A DNA stretch of 64,000 nt from CAIOYC01 sp965277345 (GTDB lineage Bacteria > Pseudomonadota > Alphaproteobacteria > Caulobacterales > Caulobacteraceae), in NCBI GenBank assembly GCA_965277345.1, contig CBDICI010000004.1, forward strand, positions 1,798,001 through 1,862,000, given 5' to 3'. This document shows, piece after piece, positions 34,850 through 43,153 of this stretch. The position numbers and the translations under genes are program-made. Under the pieces are notes generated by a model that worked only from the letters and a program-made list of their open reading frames with translations, was not told the origin of the DNA and did no database searches. Within the stretch, counting starts at the first letter, position 1; each line of letters opens with the position of its first letter.

Positions 34850-35766
34850 CGGCGCCCGAGCCGCCGCTTCAGGGCGCCGATGTGGGCGATCAGGCGGTGG
34901 ACACTGGCCTCGCGGGCGCGTCCCATCAGGTCCAGCGCCCACAGGTCGTCGCCGTGCACGTCCGGAAGAATGGGGTCGCCCTGCATCAACGGCGCGCGCG
35001 TCACCAGAAGATCGTAGGGATTGAGGCGGCTGGAATGAGCGCCCCCGCCTGACACGCCATAGTTTTCCACCAGGCGCTCCGGCGGGAAGACCGAAGCGCC
35101 GCCGTGCCGGAAGATGGTATAGTACCAGCGGATGAACCAGCTATCGACAAGGCCCTTGGAAGCGTTTTCGAGCTGCTGCGAGAAGGGATAGAACCCTTCC
35201 ATGTCGAAGCGGCGGCGGAAGGTAGGGGAGGCGAGGTCCTCGGGGTCGATGTGCACGTCGACCGGAAACCGGTCCCAGGCGCGGCTCCAGGTCGCCCAGC
35301 CCCATGGGTGGGCGAAGGGCAGGATGACCGCGTCCTTGCGACCCCGAAGCTCTGGAGCATCGTAGGCGTAACCGACGATGCTCCAGATTCTGGGCTCGTC
35401 CGCATAGCGATTCAGGGCGGCGTTGAAATAATCGAGCACCTGCGGCGCCAGCTGAAAATCGTCCTCGAAGGCGATGGCGCGTCCGGCTTCGGCGCACAGC
35501 TGTGTCATCCCGGCGTGCACGGAGCGGCGCAGTCCCTTGTTGGTCTCGGAGACTTGAACGCGCACGTGGGAGGATTCCTGCGCCCTGGCGAAAGCGCGAA
35601 CGCGTTCGACCGCCGGCGCATCGCGTTCGTGGCGAGGTCCATCGATGAACAGCGTGATCCGGCTCTCGCCGAAACCGTTGCAGGCGGCCAGGCTGGCGAA
35701 CATCCGCTCCAGATGATCGGCCCGATTATAGGCGAAGACGCCGACCGGCGCGCTCTGGCCGCTCAT
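34846..35766 (-). CDS. Glycosyltransferase, GT-A fold (GNT-I-like), paralogue 2
   Basis: 306 residues. APVGVFAYNRADHLERMFASLAAC, TLFIDGPRHERD, TNKGLRRSVHAGMTQL, AIAFEDDFQLAPQVLDYFNAALNRY (EDD motif) and HPWGWATWSRAWDRF align block by block with the plus-strand enzyme at 33347. The two are diverged paralogues around the acetyltransferase gene, transcribed towards each other. It is co-translated with the FkbM gene upstream (overlap at 35763-35766) and the acetyltransferase downstream. The transferred sugar is unknown. Confidence 0.85.
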   Translation of the reverse strand: MSGQSAPVGVFAYNRADHLERMFASLAACNGFGESRITLFIDGPRHERDAPAVERVRAFARAQESSHVRVQVSETNKGLRRSVHAGMTQLCAEAGRAIAFEDDFQLAPQVLDYFNAALNRYADEPRIWSIVGYAYDAPELRGRKDAVILPFAHPWGWATWSRAWDRFPVDVHIDPEDLASPTFRRRFDMEGFYPFSQQLENASKGLVDSWFIRWYYTIFRHGGASVFPPERLVENYGVSGGGAHSSRLNPYDLLVTRAPLMQGDPILPDVHGDDLWALDLMGRAREASVHRLIAHIGALKRRLGRR

Positions 35767-36494
35767 ACCGGGGTCAGCGCCTCGAACAGCACATCGGCCT
35801 GCACCGTTCGTCCATCGTCGGCAAAGGTCGGGTTATAGACGCCGGCGAAGCGGAAGCCCCGGTCCGCCAGCCAGGCGACGATCTCATGCGCCAGCGGCTG
35901 GCCTTCGTAGAGCGGCAGGAAGGAGACCTCGCAATAGACGTATCGCGCCGCCTGCAACAGATTCGGCATCCCTTTCAGGGCGCTGAGCTCGAAACCCTGC
36001 ACGTCCAGCTTAATCATGATCGGGGTCGGCAGGGCGGCCGCGTCCAGCACATCGTCGATGCGGGCCACCTTGATCACCCGGCGACCGACCTCCCCCGTGC
36101 CGGGGAAGATTTCGTTCTGCATGGCGGAGATCGGCAGGAGGGAGGAGCTGTCGGCGCGGCCGGAGACGTGGATTTCCGCCTCGCCACTGGCTTCGCCGGC
36201 CGCGAAGGCGTGCAGGCGCGCGTGGACGTCGCCCTCGAACAGTCTGGCGTACTTGGCGGCGGGCTCGGCGAGGGGCTCGAACGCCTCGATGCGGACCCCG
36301 GGATGGAGCGTGCGGGTCAGCAGCGAAAACTGCCCGACATTGGCGCCCACATCGACCAGGGCGCCGAGCTCCAGGCTACGCAGGGCGTCCTCATGCTCGA
36401 TGGCGGCGGCCACGTTCTGGCGCAGGCCGCGCCGATAGGAGGCCCGTCGCGACAGTCGCCACGCCTTGCCTAACTTCCGGACTATCTTTCGCAC
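35763..36494 (-). CDS. FkbM family SAM-dependent methyltransferase
   Basis: 243 residues with a GTG start. Motif I is ALVDVGANVGQFSLLTRTLHPGVRIEAFEPLAEPAAKY, the FkbM signature with the acidic E at the end of strand 2. Also present are GRRVIKVARIDDVLDAA and IMIKLDVQGFELSALKGM, the D-V-Q-G-x-E motif of the family. Members O-methylate sugars of surface glycans. First gene of a three-gene minus-strand operon with a glycosyltransferase and an acetyltransferase. Its promoter should lie in the A+T-rich 36495-36669 interval. Confidence 0.9.
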   Translation of the reverse strand: MRKIVRKLGKAWRLSRRASYRRGLRQNVAAAIEHEDALRSLELGALVDVGANVGQFSLLTRTLHPGVRIEAFEPLAEPAAKYARLFEGDVHARLHAFAAGEASGEAEIHVSGRADSSSLLPISAMQNEIFPGTGEVGRRVIKVARIDDVLDAAALPTPIMIKLDVQGFELSALKGMPNLLQAARYVYCEVSFLPLYEGQPLAHEIVAWLADRGFRFAGVYNPTFADDGRTVQADVLFEALTPV

Positions 36495-36669
36495 GACCCC
36501 GACCCGACCGATGAGCTATATTGTATCAATTACATGCGACAAACGTATCCGCTAGTCCTATTGCACTTATGAACTTTACAAAGCGGACTGACGTGAAACC
36601 GTTAAGCAATGTACGCATACCAGCGGCCGGGTTGATTTACGGTAATCTACCTGTCAAAAGGTCAATGAA
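36495..36669. promoter_or_regulatory. Divergent A+T-rich promoter region
   Basis: 175 bp between the FkbM operon (minus) and the cupin operon (plus), markedly A+T-rich for this genome. It contains TGTATCAAT at 36522-36530, the exact reverse complement of ATTGATACA found upstream of the Wzc-type gene. Specific -35/-10 boxes cannot be assigned with confidence. Confidence 0.4.
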
Positions 36670-37158
36670 ATGTCTAGCCATGTGGATGCAGCCCTGCTCG
36701 CCTCGACACGAGAAAGCGAACCGGCTCGCAATGTCGAGTTCTTCTGGCATGACGGTGAACTGCACGCATTGATTGTGCGAAACGAATTTTCTACACCGGG
36801 CATCAGTTTTTTCACCCCGCCGGAACTGTCTCAACAGGTGGCCTACATGGCCCACCCCGCCGGCCGCATCATTCAGCCCCACAAGCATAATGTCGTCCTG
36901 CGCGAGGTGCACCAGACCCAGGAGGTGCTGATGATCAAGCGTGGGCGCCTGCGAGTGGATTTCTACACAAAGGACGAGGCGTTCATTTCAAGCCGGGAAC
37001 TGCGTCAGGGCGACCTGATACTTCTGTGCGATGGAGCGCACGGGTTTGAGGTGCTCGAGGACCTCGAGATGGTCGAGGTCAAGCAGGGCCCTTACGCGGG
37101 AGAGGCCGACAAGACCCGGTTCACCCCCAAGGCGGCGAGCGGCCCGCAACCCGCATGA
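36670..37158 (+). CDS. Cupin-fold protein of the polysaccharide locus
   Basis: 162 residues. AHPAGRIIQPHKHNVVLREVHQTQEVLMIKRGRLRVDFYTKDEAF is a cupin motif 1 (P-H-x-H-x14-E-x-x-x-x-x-x-G) and LRQGDLILLCDGAHGFEVLEDLEMVEVKQGPY is motif 2. It may be a metal-dependent sugar isomerase or a binding protein; its spacing resembles WbuC/FdtA-like cupins of glycan clusters only loosely. AAAGG lies about nine bases before the ATG. It overlaps the DegT aminotransferase start by 4 nt, suggesting it acts on the same nucleotide sugar. Confidence 0.75.
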   Translation: MSSHVDAALLASTRESEPARNVEFFWHDGELHALIVRNEFSTPGISFFTPPELSQQVAYMAHPAGRIIQPHKHNVVLREVHQTQEVLMIKRGRLRVDFYTKDEAFISSRELRQGDLILLCDGAHGFEVLEDLEMVEVKQGPYAGEADKTRFTPKAASGPQPA

Positions 37159-38285
37159 GTTCCGGCTTCATTCCCGTGAACCGGCCCCGCCTGGAAGGGC
37201 GTGAGGTCGAGTACGTCCAAGACTGCCTGCGCTCGGGCTGGATTTCGTCCGAAGGGCCGTATGTGGAGCGGTTCGAGGCGGCCATGGCCGCCGCCTGTGG
37301 GCGCCGTTTCGGGGTGGCCATGTCCAACGGCTCGGTGGCGCTCGACCTGGCGGTGGCGGCGCTCGACCTCGGCCCTGGCGACGAGGTCATCCTGCCGACC
37401 TTCACCATCGTCTCCTGCGCCGCCGCCATCGTCCGCGCCGGCGCCACGATGGCCGTGGTCGACTGCGACCCCGAAACCTACAACATGACGGCGGAAGGCG
37501 TGGCGGCGGCCATCACGCCGCGCACGCGGGCGATCATGATCGTCCATCTCTACGGCTTGCCGGTGGACCTCGACCCGATCCTGGCGCTGGCTGAGCGGCA
37601 CGGCCTCAAGGTGATCGAGGACGCGGCGGAAATGCACGGCCAGACCTATCGCGGGCGGCCGTGCGGAAGCTTCGGCGACATCTCCACGCTCAGCTTCTAC
37701 CCCAACAAGCACGTGACGACGGGGGAGGGGGGAATGGCGCTGACCGACGATCCCTTCCTGGCGGAGCGTCTGCGCTCGCTGCGCAACCTGTGCTTCCAGC
37801 CGGGGCGGCGTTTCGTGCATGAAGAACTCGGCTGGAACGCGCGGATGAGCAATATCCAGGCCGCGTTGGGTCTCGCCCAGGTCGAGCGGCTGGACGAGGC
37901 GGTCTTGCGCAAACGTCAGATCGGGGCGCGTTACCGTGAGGCGCTGGGTAACGAGCGGTGCATCGCCCTCCCGCCGGCCTCCACCCATTACGCCGACAAC
38001 ATCTATTGGGTGTTCGGCCTGGTGCTGAACGACGAGGTCGGACTCGACGCGGCGGGAGTGATGAAGGCTCTGGAAAAGCACGGGATCGGTTCGCGCCCGT
38101 TCTTCTGGTGCCTCCACGAACAGCCGGTGTTTCTGAAGCGCGGCTGGTTCGAAGGCGACCGCCATCCCCACGCGGAACGCATCGCGCGGCGCGGCTTCTA
38201 TCTGCCGAGTGGCCTCGGGATCGAAGACGAGGAAATCGACCGCTCCGTCACGGCATTGCAGGCGGTGCTCGATGAGCGTGTTTGA
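37155..38285 (+). CDS. DegT/DnrJ/EryC1 sugar aminotransferase (perosamine synthase-like)
   Basis: 376 residues. The layout is that of GDP-perosamine synthases: RPRLEGREVEYVQDCLRSGWISSEGPYVERFE, FGVAMSNGSVALDLAV, VHLYGLPVDLDPI, and LKVIEDAAEMHGQTYRG with the PLP-ring Asp. SFYPNKHVTTGEGGM holds the PLP lysine K185. WNARMSNIQAALGLAQVERLDE follows. It would use PLP and glutamate to aminate a 4-keto-6-deoxy sugar. Because Gmd in this locus makes GDP-4-keto-6-deoxymannose, GDP-perosamine is a reasonable product, but substrate specificity cannot be read with certainty. It overlaps the next gene by 14 bp. Confidence 0.85.
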   Translation: MSSGFIPVNRPRLEGREVEYVQDCLRSGWISSEGPYVERFEAAMAAACGRRFGVAMSNGSVALDLAVAALDLGPGDEVILPTFTIVSCAAAIVRAGATMAVVDCDPETYNMTAEGVAAAITPRTRAIMIVHLYGLPVDLDPILALAERHGLKVIEDAAEMHGQTYRGRPCGSFGDISTLSFYPNKHVTTGEGGMALTDDPFLAERLRSLRNLCFQPGRRFVHEELGWNARMSNIQAALGLAQVERLDEAVLRKRQIGARYREALGNERCIALPPASTHYADNIYWVFGLVLNDEVGLDAAGVMKALEKHGIGSRPFFWCLHEQPVFLKRGWFEGDRHPHAERIARRGFYLPSGLGIEDEEIDRSVTALQAVLDERV

Positions 38286-39035
38286 GGACTACGCGCCTTG
38301 GTACGACCTGCTCAACGCCGGCAAGCCCTATGCGGACGAGGCGGCCTTCGTCGATCGCCGCCTGCGGGATTTCGGCGCTGGGCGCGGTCGGTTGCTGGAA
38401 CAAGGCAGCGGCACGGGCGCCACGCCCTTCATCTGGCCCGTCTGGGCTGGACTCTGGCTGGGCTGGATATGAGCGGCGCCATGGTGGCGGTGGCCAAGCG
38501 TCATGCGGTTGAGGAGAGGCTTCAGGATCGCGTGGCCTTTGTGGTCCGCGACGTGCGGGAGCCGGGCGAGGAGCGTGGGTTCGACGCCGCCGCCGCGCTT
38601 TTTCATGTGGCCAGCTATCAGACGGAGGACGGCGATCTTGGCCGCATGACCCGCGCCGCGCGCACCGCGTTGAAGCCCGGGGGCCTTTATCTGTTCGACT
38701 ACTGGTACGGGCCGGCCGTCCTGGCCCAGAAGCCGGACGTGCGCGTTCGCAGAGCCGGCGACGGGGAGCGACGCGTGCTGCGCATCGCCGAACCTGAGCA
38801 TGATACGGCGCGGTCCCTGGTCACCGTCAACTATACCCTGTTTTGCGAGACGCGCTCCACCGGCGCCATTCACCGTGTGGAAGAGGCGCATCGCGTGCGC
38901 TATTTCACGCCGGAGGAGATCGCTCCGATCTTGGTGGCGGAGGGCTTTGAAAGCCTTGGTCACTTTGCCTGGATGAGCAGCGAGGCGCCCGGTCGCGATA
39001 GCTGGGCCGCCTATGTCGTCGCGCGCGCCGTATGA
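38272..39035 (+). pseudogene. Class I SAM methyltransferase, interrupted by a frameshift
   Basis: The ATG at 38272 gives MSVFEDYAPWYDLLNAGKPYADEAAF and LLEQGSGTG, after which this frame soon stops. The methyltransferase sequence continues in another frame as ALHLARLGWTLAGLDMSG, AVAKRHAVEERLQDRVAFVV and ARTALKPGGLYLFDYWYGP to a stop at 39035. One missing base near 38415-38422, inside motif I, explains this: GGGCGCCAC instead of GGGCCGCCAC would restore a 254-residue protein. It is either a recent loss-of-function mutation or a sequence error. It likely methylated a sugar, being placed between the aminotransferase and a GT4 gene. Confidence 0.82.
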
Positions 39036-40249
39036 CGGCGCTGTCGCCCGCGCCCTTGCGCTTCGGTCTGGTGCTGGATCAGCAGGCGGATATCGGCGGC
39101 AATTTTCATCAGTCGCTGACCGACCTGCAACGCTTCAAGGCCTGGTGCGATGCGACCGGCGACAGCCTTGTGGTATTCGCCTTCGACCGGCGGGTGGAGA
39201 CGGTGGTGAAGGGGAACGGGATTGAGTGCGTCTGTGCGCCGCCCGGAGTCCTGGACTTCATATTCTATGCGCTGCGGCTGACCCGACTGTTCGCCTTCGC
39301 GCAAAAGGCGTTGCGGTGGACCTCCCCGTTCGAGCGCCGGATGAAGGCCAAGGGCGTAAACCTCGCCTATTTCCTCTCGCAGTCGAAATGGCACCTGCTG
39401 CTGGAGGACACGCCCTTCATCTTCACGCTCTACGACCTCTCCCACCGCGACACGCCCGAGTTTCCCGAGGTGGCGAGCTTCAGCGAGTTCGAGCGGCGCG
39501 AGATCGGCATCGGGTCCGCCCTGCGCAAGGCCGTAGCGGTGGTCGTCAACGCCACCGTCCTCGCCGAGGCGGTCGAACGCCGCTACGGCGTGGAGAAGAC
39601 GCGCTGCCTGTTATTGCCCTTCGCCGTAACCAGCTATTTGCGGGGCGACGACGTCCGCCCTGAGGCCGACCGGGCGGTTCTGCATACCTACGGTCTGGAG
39701 CCCGGCTATCTGTTCTACCCGGCTCAGTTCTGGGCGCACAAGAACCACCCCACACTGCTGCGCGCGCTCGCCGTGTTGAAGGCGCAGGGCGTGGTTCGCC
39801 GTCTGGTGCTGTGCGGATCGGCGCGGGGGGCCGAGGCGCGGGTACAAGAAATGATCCACGCCCTGGGGCTGGACGGTCAGGTGACCGTGACCGGCTTCGT
39901 ACCCTCCGAGCATCTGGCCGCCCTGTACCGCGGCGCCGACGCCCTGGTCATGCCGACCTATTTCGGCCCCACCAACCTGCCGCCGCTGGAGGCGTGGAGC
40001 CTGGGCCGGCCGGTGATCTATCCGGCCGCCATGGCCGAGGATGCGGGGGACGCGGCGCTGCTGTTCGACGCCGACGACCCGGCCAGCCTCGCCGCCGCGA
40101 TCCGTACCCTGGCCGAGCCCGGCGTGCGCCAGCGGCTGGTGGAGGCCGGCCACCGCCGCCTGCAAGACATCGACTCGCTGACCACCAAGGGCTATGCGGA
40201 CTTTTCCGTCCACATGCATCGCTTAAGAACCCGGCTCGGCAGCTTCTAG
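39032..40249 (+). CDS. GT4-family glycosyltransferase
   Basis: 405 residues. The N-terminal GT-B half starts LRFGLVLDQQADIGGNFHQSL. The C-terminal half has GYLFYPAQFWAHKNHPTLLRALAVLK, VLCGSARGAEARVQEMI, VTVTGFVPSEHLAALYRGADALVMPTYFGPTNLPPLEAWSLGRPVIYP (the E-x7-E-like nucleotide-sugar motif) and a typical DDPASLAAAI end. It is a retaining transferase; sugars are unknown. The ATG overlaps the stop of the frameshifted methyltransferase gene, so it ends the four-gene module 36670-40249. It overlaps the convergent FAD gene by 4 bp. Confidence 0.88.
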   Translation: MTALSPAPLRFGLVLDQQADIGGNFHQSLTDLQRFKAWCDATGDSLVVFAFDRRVETVVKGNGIECVCAPPGVLDFIFYALRLTRLFAFAQKALRWTSPFERRMKAKGVNLAYFLSQSKWHLLLEDTPFIFTLYDLSHRDTPEFPEVASFSEFERREIGIGSALRKAVAVVVNATVLAEAVERRYGVEKTRCLLLPFAVTSYLRGDDVRPEADRAVLHTYGLEPGYLFYPAQFWAHKNHPTLLRALAVLKAQGVVRRLVLCGSARGAEARVQEMIHALGLDGQVTVTGFVPSEHLAALYRGADALVMPTYFGPTNLPPLEAWSLGRPVIYPAAMAEDAGDAALLFDADDPASLAAAIRTLAEPGVRQRLVEAGHRRLQDIDSLTTKGYADFSVHMHRLRTRLGSF

Positions 40250-41862
40250 GCCCGAACGTCCGTCAGGCTCATCGCCACCGCTTCCGCCACCTTGATGCCG
40301 TCGATGGCGGCGGAATAGATGCCGCCGGCGTAGCCGGCGCCCTCGCCGGCGGGGTAGAGCCCGCGGGTGTTGACGCTCTCATAGGCGGCGTCCCGGCGAA
40401 TGCGAATCGGGGAGGAGGTGCGCGTCTCCACCCCGGTCAGCATGGCGTCCGGATGGTCGTAGCCGGGCAGTTGGCGGCCGAACACCGGCAACGCCTCACG
40501 GATGGCGTCGATGGCGAACTCTGGCACGCAGCCGGCGAGATCGGTGAGGTGGACGCCCGGCGTATAGGAGGGGACCACCGCCCCGAGCGTGGTGGAGGGG
40601 CGACCGGCGAGGAAGTCGCCGAGCTTTTGGCCGGGCGCGGCATAGGTTCCTCCGCCCGCCGCGAACGCCGCCTGCTCCCATCGGCGCTGGAAGGCGATCC
40701 CCGCCAGGGGGTGGCCCGGATAGTCGTCCGGCGTGACGCCGACGACGATGCCGGCGTTGGCATTGCGCTCATTGCGGGAATACTGGCTCATGCCGTTGGT
40801 GACCACCTGGCCGATCTCCGAGGTGGCCGCCACCACCGTCCCGCCGGGGCACATGCAGAAGCTGTAGACCGTGCGCCCGTTGCCGGCGTGATGCGACAGG
40901 GCATAGTCCGCGGCGCCGAGACCCGGATGCCCGGCGCAGGCGCCGAAGCGGGCGCGGTCGATCAGCCCCTGCGGATGCTCGACCCGAAAGCCGACGGAGA
41001 AGGGCTTGGCTTCGACCTGCACCCCGCGCTCATGCAGGGTCTGGAAGGTGTCCCGCGCGCTGTGGCCGATGGCCAGAACCACGCGCTCGGCCGCCAGGCG
41101 CTCGCCGCTGTGCAGGATGAGCGCGCGCAGGCGCCGCTCGCCGTCCGCGTTGGTTTCGATCTCGAAATCCTCGACCCGCTGCTGGAAGCGGTACTCGCCG
41201 CCCAGCGCCTCGATCTGGCGGCGCAGGCGCTCCACCATGGTGACGAGGCGAAAGGTGCCGATGTGCGGATGCGCTTCGGTCAGGATTTCCGCCGGTGCGC
41301 CCGCCTCCACGAATTCGTTCAGCACCTTGCGGCCGAGGTGGCGGGGGTCCTTGATCTGGCTGTAGAGCTTGCCGTCGGAAAAGGTCCCGGCGCCGCCCTC
41401 GCCGAACTGGACGTTGCTCTCGGGGTCCAGCACGCCGCGCCGCCACAGGGCCCAGGTGTCCCTGGTGCGTTCCCGCACCGCCTTGCCCCGGTCGAGGATG
41501 ACAGGGCGAAAGCCCATCTGGGCCAGGATCAGCCCGGCGAACAGGCCGCACGGGCCGGTTCCGATCACCACCGGCCGGGTGGCCAACCCTTGCGGTGCGC
41601 GGGTGACGAAGCGGTATTCGGTGTCCGGCGCGGGGCCGATGCCCCGCGGGCTCCCGGCCAGGATCGCAGCCTCGTCGCGCACCTCGGCATCCACCGAATA
41701 GACCATCAGGATGGCGGACTTCTTGCGTGCGTCGTGGGCGCGGCGCACCACCTCGAACCCGATCAGTTCGGCGGCCGGTATGTGCAGACGCGCCAGCACG
41801 GCCTCGCGCAGCGCCTCGGCCGAATGGTCGAGCGGCAGCTTCAGTTCGGTCAGGCGCAACAT
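40246..41862 (-). CDS. FAD-dependent dehydrogenase (COG2509-type)
   Basis: 538 residues. An N-terminal domain of about 90 residues (LTELKLPLDHSAEALREAVLARL) precedes the FAD Rossmann fold RPVVIGTGPCGLFAGLILAQMGFRPVILDRG. Then come NVQFGEGGAGTFSDGKLYSQIKD, VVLAIGHSARDTFQTLHERGVQVEAKPFSVGFRVEHPQ and FCMCPGGTVVAATSE with a Cys-x-Cys pair. The C-terminus is YPAGEGAGYAGGIYSAAIDGIKVAEAV. This is the widespread but uncharacterised family once annotated as NAD-utilising dehydrogenases. It is monocistronic and divergent from ftsW, taking the place where murD would be expected upstream of ftsW. Confidence 0.9.
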   Translation of the reverse strand: MLRLTELKLPLDHSAEALREAVLARLHIPAAELIGFEVVRRAHDARKKSAILMVYSVDAEVRDEAAILAGSPRGIGPAPDTEYRFVTRAPQGLATRPVVIGTGPCGLFAGLILAQMGFRPVILDRGKAVRERTRDTWALWRRGVLDPESNVQFGEGGAGTFSDGKLYSQIKDPRHLGRKVLNEFVEAGAPAEILTEAHPHIGTFRLVTMVERLRRQIEALGGEYRFQQRVEDFEIETNADGERRLRALILHSGERLAAERVVLAIGHSARDTFQTLHERGVQVEAKPFSVGFRVEHPQGLIDRARFGACAGHPGLGAADYALSHHAGNGRTVYSFCMCPGGTVVAATSEIGQVVTNGMSQYSRNERNANAGIVVGVTPDDYPGHPLAGIAFQRRWEQAAFAAGGGTYAAPGQKLGDFLAGRPSTTLGAVVPSYTPGVHLTDLAGCVPEFAIDAIREALPVFGRQLPGYDHPDAMLTGVETRTSSPIRIRRDAAYESVNTRGLYPAGEGAGYAGGIYSAAIDGIKVAEAVAMSLTDVRA

Positions 41863-41952
41863 CCGCCTGTCTTTAGCGGCGCGGCCGGGGAATGCGAAGC
41901 CGGCGCCGCCGCAACCATTCGTTCACCACGATAGCGGATGGTTTGGCCGATC

Positions 41953-43146
41953 ATGACCACCTTTGATACTTTTCGAGCCGGCGGAGGCCAGGGCAGCGCC
42001 GGCCAGCAGCGCCTGTTCGCGCGCGGCGACCGTTCGGCGCTGGGCCTGTGGTGGTGGACCACGGACCGCTTTGTGCTGGGCGCCGTGCTGGCGCTTATGG
42101 GGCTTGGCGTCATGCTGTCCTTCGCGGCCAGCCCCGGCGCGGCGACGCGGATGCACAATCCCCACGCCTTCTATTTCGCCATCCGCCAGTGCCTGTTCGG
42201 CGCGGCGGGGGCGGGCGCGCTCATCTCGGTCTCGATGCTGTCGCCGCGCGGGGTGCGGCGGTTGTCCGCCCTGGTCTACGTCGTTTCGCTGCTGCTGATG
42301 ATCGCCTTGCCGTTCATCGGCCACGCGGCCAAGGGCGGCGATCGGTGGCTCCAGTTCGCTGGCTTCTCGCTGCAGCCGTCGGAGTTCCTGAAGCCCGCCC
42401 TGATTGTGCTGGCCGGCTGGATGTTTTCCGAAAGCCAGAAGGGGCAGGGCGTACCCGGCATCTTCATCGCCTTCGTCCTTTACGCCATCCCGGCCTTCCT
42501 GCTGATCCGCCAGCCGGATTTCGGCCAGACCCTGCTGCTCACCGCCGCCTTCGGCGCGGCCTTCTTCGTCGCCGGGATGCCGATGTTGTGGATGCTGGGG
42601 CTGGGCTCGGTGTCGGCGGTGGGGTTCACCGTCATGCTGCTGACCCACGGCCATTCGCAAAAGCGCCTGCACACCTTCTTCAATACCGACGGGGAGACGG
42701 GCCGGCAGGTGGACCGCGCCGCCGAAGCGATTCGGCACGGCTATCTGTTCGGCGTCGGTCCGGGGGAGGGCGTGTTCAAGAAGGGCGTACCCGAGGCGCA
42801 CACCGACTTCATTTATTCGGTGGCGGCTGAGGAGTATGGCTACCTCTTTTGCCTCTTCCTGATCGCCCTGTTCGCCTTCGCCGTGATCCGCGGCCTGTAT
42901 CGCGCCATGAAGGTCGAGGAGACTTTCGAGCAGGTCGCCGCCGCGGGTCTTTTCGTGATGATGGGGCTGCAGACGCTGATCAACGTCTCGGTGAACTTGA
43001 ACATCATCCCGACCAAGGGCATGACCCTTCCGTTCATCTCCTACGGAGGGTCCTCCATGTTGGCCATGGGATTGACCATGGGCCTGGCGCTGGCGCTCAC
43101 CCGCCGCCGCCCGCGCCCGCTGTCCATGGACTACGCGGCGGCCTAG
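41953..43146 (+). CDS. ftsW: Division SEDS protein FtsW
   Basis: 397 residues from the ATG at 41953 (an in-frame GTG lies 15 bp upstream). About ten membrane segments. SEDS motifs: GGDRWLQFAGFSLQPSEFLKP, IRQPDFGQTLLL, GYLFGVGPGEGVFKKGVPEAHTDFIYSVAAEEYGYLFCL, and NIIPTKGMTLPFISYGGSSMLAMG near the end. The last motif, with KGMTLPFISYGGSS, separates FtsW from RodA (7524). It polymerises septal glycan with FtsI. It heads the displaced second half of the dcw cluster; murG follows after 7 bp. The usual upstream neighbour murD is absent here. Confidence 0.95.
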   Translation: MTTFDTFRAGGGQGSAGQQRLFARGDRSALGLWWWTTDRFVLGAVLALMGLGVMLSFAASPGAATRMHNPHAFYFAIRQCLFGAAGAGALISVSMLSPRGVRRLSALVYVVSLLLMIALPFIGHAAKGGDRWLQFAGFSLQPSEFLKPALIVLAGWMFSESQKGQGVPGIFIAFVLYAIPAFLLIRQPDFGQTLLLTAAFGAAFFVAGMPMLWMLGLGSVSAVGFTVMLLTHGHSQKRLHTFFNTDGETGRQVDRAAEAIRHGYLFGVGPGEGVFKKGVPEAHTDFIYSVAAEEYGYLFCLFLIALFAFAVIRGLYRAMKVEETFEQVAAAGLFVMMGLQTLINVSVNLNIIPTKGMTLPFISYGGSSMLAMGLTMGLALALTRRRPRPLSMDYAAA

Positions 43147-43153
43147 CGGCGCA

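Noticed and set aside
36521..36772. 83-codon frame in the divergent FkbM/cupin interval
   Set aside because: Overlaps the true cupin gene out of frame and lacks translation signals.
21220..40249. Polysaccharide locus as a recently acquired genomic island
   Set aside because: No integrase, tRNA end or attachment repeats are visible, and the coding regions have GC-rich codon use like the neighbours; only the intergenic regions are A+T-richer.
39811..41934. 707-codon plus-strand frame
   Set aside because: Runs antisense through the FAD dehydrogenase gene and through the end of the GT4 gene in the wrong frame; both real genes have clear motifs.
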